Below, piece by piece: positions 62,148-64,000 of a DNA stretch of 64,000 bases (the stretch's first letter is position 1; every line of letters begins with the position of its first letter). The stretch is from Providencia hangzhouensis. GTDB taxonomy: Bacteria; Pseudomonadota; Gammaproteobacteria; Enterobacterales; Enterobacteriaceae. The stretch is from contig NZ_CP135052.1 of assembly GCF_029193595.2 (NCBI RefSeq), positions 744,001 through 808,000 on the forward strand, read 5' to 3'. The position numbers and the translations under genes were made by a program. The notes below the pieces were generated by a model, which was not told the DNA's origin, ran no database searches, and saw only the letters and a list, made by a program, of their open reading frames with translations.

Positions 62148-62233
62148 AGACGGAAGTTAATGTGTCATAAAAGTTTATTGAAATTGAAATAATTCATTCT
62201 TTGAATGGACAAATAGCGTACAGAATTTTTTGC

Positions 62234-62250
62234 TAACAAAATATTTGTTA
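62234..62250. promoter_or_regulatory. Dyad upstream of queA
   Basis: TAACAAA-ATA-TTTGTTA, perfect 7-bp inverted repeat about 100 bp before queA. May be an operator; the regulator is unknown. Confidence 0.4.
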
Positions 62251-62350
62251 AATAATGGTGTTTTTCTGTACTATTTTACGCTTATTTCTTGCGCCAAAGT
62301 CAGCGCGGCACTAGACTAGTCGCCTGTTTTTTTAGATTGATGTCAATACA

Positions 62351-63421
62351 ATGCGTGTTTCTGATTTTACTTTTGAATTACCTGAAGAACTGATTGCCCA
62401 CTATCCGCAGGCTGAACGTAGTGCTTGCCGTTTATTAAGCCTCGATGGCGGTTCAGGGCAGCTCACGCATGGTGTTTTTACCGATATTCTAGAAAAATTG
62501 GAGCACGGTGACTTGCTAGTGTTCAATAACACTCGCGTGATCCCTGCACGGTTATTTGGGCGCAAAGTTAGCGGTGGTAAAATTGAAGTTCTGATTGAGC
62601 GTATGCTGGATGAACACCGCGTATTAGCCCATGTTAGGGCATCAAAAGCGCCAAAAGAAGGGGCTGAATTACTGTTAGGTGAAGATGAAAGCGTGAAGGC
62701 GACCATGGTCGCGCGTCATGGTGCATTGTTTGAACTGCGCTTTGATGATGAACGTGATGTATTAAGCATTCTAAACCAAATTGGTCATATGCCTCTGCCG
62801 CCTTATATTGATCGCCCTGATGAAGAGTCAGATAAAGAACTTTATCAAACCGTGTATAGTGAAAAACCAGGGGCTGTCGCAGCACCAACGGCAGGTTTAC
62901 ACTTTGATGAGCCGTTACTTGAAGCATTGCGCCAAAAAGGCGTAGAAATGGCGTTTGTGACATTACATGTGGGAGCCGGTACCTTTCAACCAGTACGTGT
63001 TGATACTATCGAAGATCACATTATGCATTCTGAATATGCAGAAGTGCCACAAGAGGTCGTGGATGCCGTTTTAGCCTGTAAAGCTCGAGGTAATCGCGTT
63101 ATCGCTGTTGGAACAACGTCGGTTCGGTCACTAGAAAGTGCCGCAAAAGCAAGCCAAGACGCTTTAATTGCTCCATTTTTTGATGATACCCAAATCTTTA
63201 TTTACCCTGGGTATGAATATCAGGTGATAGATGCACTAATCACCAACTTCCACTTACCTGAATCTACATTAATTATGTTGGTTTCTGCGTTTGCTGGATA
63301 TAAAAACACCATGAATGCATACGAAGAAGCCGTTAAACAAAAATACCGTTTCTTTAGTTATGGTGATGCTATGTTTATTACCCCCAATACAAACGCTCGA
63401 TTTGAGAAAATTGGTGAGTAA
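62351..63421 (+). CDS. queA: tRNA preQ1 ribosyltransferase-isomerase QueA
   Basis: Transfers and isomerises the ribosyl group of SAM onto preQ1-modified tRNA to give epoxyqueuosine. 356 residues (E. coli 356). Landmarks: [53 protein letters not shown] and [10 protein letters not shown]. Followed after 91 bp by tgt, the next gene of queuosine synthesis. Confidence 0.98.
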   Translation: MRVSDFTFELPEELIAHYPQAERSACRLLSLDGGSGQLTHGVFTDILEKLEHGDLLVFNNTRVIPARLFGRKVSGGKIEVLIERMLDEHRVLAHVRASKAPKEGAELLLGEDESVKATMVARHGALFELRFDDERDVLSILNQIGHMPLPPYIDRPDEESDKELYQTVYSEKPGAVAAPTAGLHFDEPLLEALRQKGVEMAFVTLHVGAGTFQPVRVDTIEDHIMHSEYAEVPQEVVDAVLACKARGNRVIAVGTTSVRSLESAAKASQDALIAPFFDDTQIFIYPGYEYQVIDALITNFHLPESTLIMLVSAFAGYKNTMNAYEEAVKQKYRFFSYGDAMFITPNTNARFEKIGE

Positions 63422-63503
63422 TCAGTTTTATAAGCGGTGGCATCGGCTGCTTGCTTAGCAAATTAATATTATCGATAGCAACAGACTGTTTTTCTGCTGC
63501 TAG

Positions 63504-64000
<497 letters not shown>

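Larger units (their letters stand above)
61966..62350. other. 385-bp acpH-queA divergent region
   Basis: Contains an ERIC, a hexanucleotide repeat, a dyad and the queA promoter, listed separately. No coding sequence. Confidence 0.6.

Overview
The window looks like core chromosome of a low-GC member of the Morganellaceae, most likely Providencia. That placement is an inference from gene order and from how closely the proteins resemble remembered E. coli, Proteus and Providencia sequences; no search was run. I see no rRNA, tRNA, CRISPR array, prophage or transposase gene. Mobile DNA is limited to ERIC-type palindromic elements, which occur at five loci.

Layout. 1-3.1 kb: 3' end of a CusA/SilA-type Cu(I)/Ag(I) efflux pump gene, followed by a small DUF411 metal-binding protein. 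3.1-29.1 kb: aldo/keto reductase, then a block largely collinear with E. coli minute 0 (yaaA, tal, mog, satP, dnaK-dnaJ, nhaA-nhaR, rpsT, ribF-ileS-lspA-fkpB-ispH, dapB, carA-carB), with an exported amidohydrolase and an EamA permease inserted between dnaJ and nhaA. 29.3-34.4 kb: a TipA-like MerR regulator with its own 19-bp-spacer promoter, then yghB-metC divergent from Fur-box-preceded exbB-exbD (the E. coli minute 68 arrangement). 34.4-35.9 kb: a 1.5-kb very AT-rich stretch without a gene; its right part has a dyad-bearing promoter, foldable sequence and a strong terminator, so it is a candidate structured RNA. 35.9-40.5 kb: yedE-yedF, a triplicated ERIC array, a GNAT acetyltransferase, rdgC and mak. 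41.2-48.5 kb: a block sitting between mak and sbcC, where E. coli has araJ: cpdB, a tiny pilin-like secreted protein, a nitroreductase, and a divergent trio (MetQ-like lipoprotein / isopenicillin-N-synthase-family oxygenase / cystathionine gamma-synthase-family enzyme). 48.5-57.5 kb: sbcDC, phoBR and brnQ. 57.6-64 kb: a HigB/HigA-type toxin-antitoxin pair split by a 127-bp ERIC, ggt, a 2-Cys peroxiredoxin, acpH, queA and the 5' part of tgt.

How the genes work together: dnaK-dnaJ is a heat-shock chaperone operon behind two sigma-32 promoters; ribF to ispH is a housekeeping operon (flavin cofactors, Ile-tRNA, lipoprotein signal peptidase, isoprenoids); carAB makes carbamoyl phosphate under tandem ARG boxes; exbBD energises TonB; phoBR controls the Pho regulon and carries its own Pho box; queA and tgt make queuosine tRNA.

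Most promising for novelty: the 35.3-35.7 kb RNA candidate, the ERIC-split toxin-antitoxin operon, the tandem ERIC array behind yedF, and the oxygenase/PLP-enzyme/MetQ-like trio, whose substrate is not evident.
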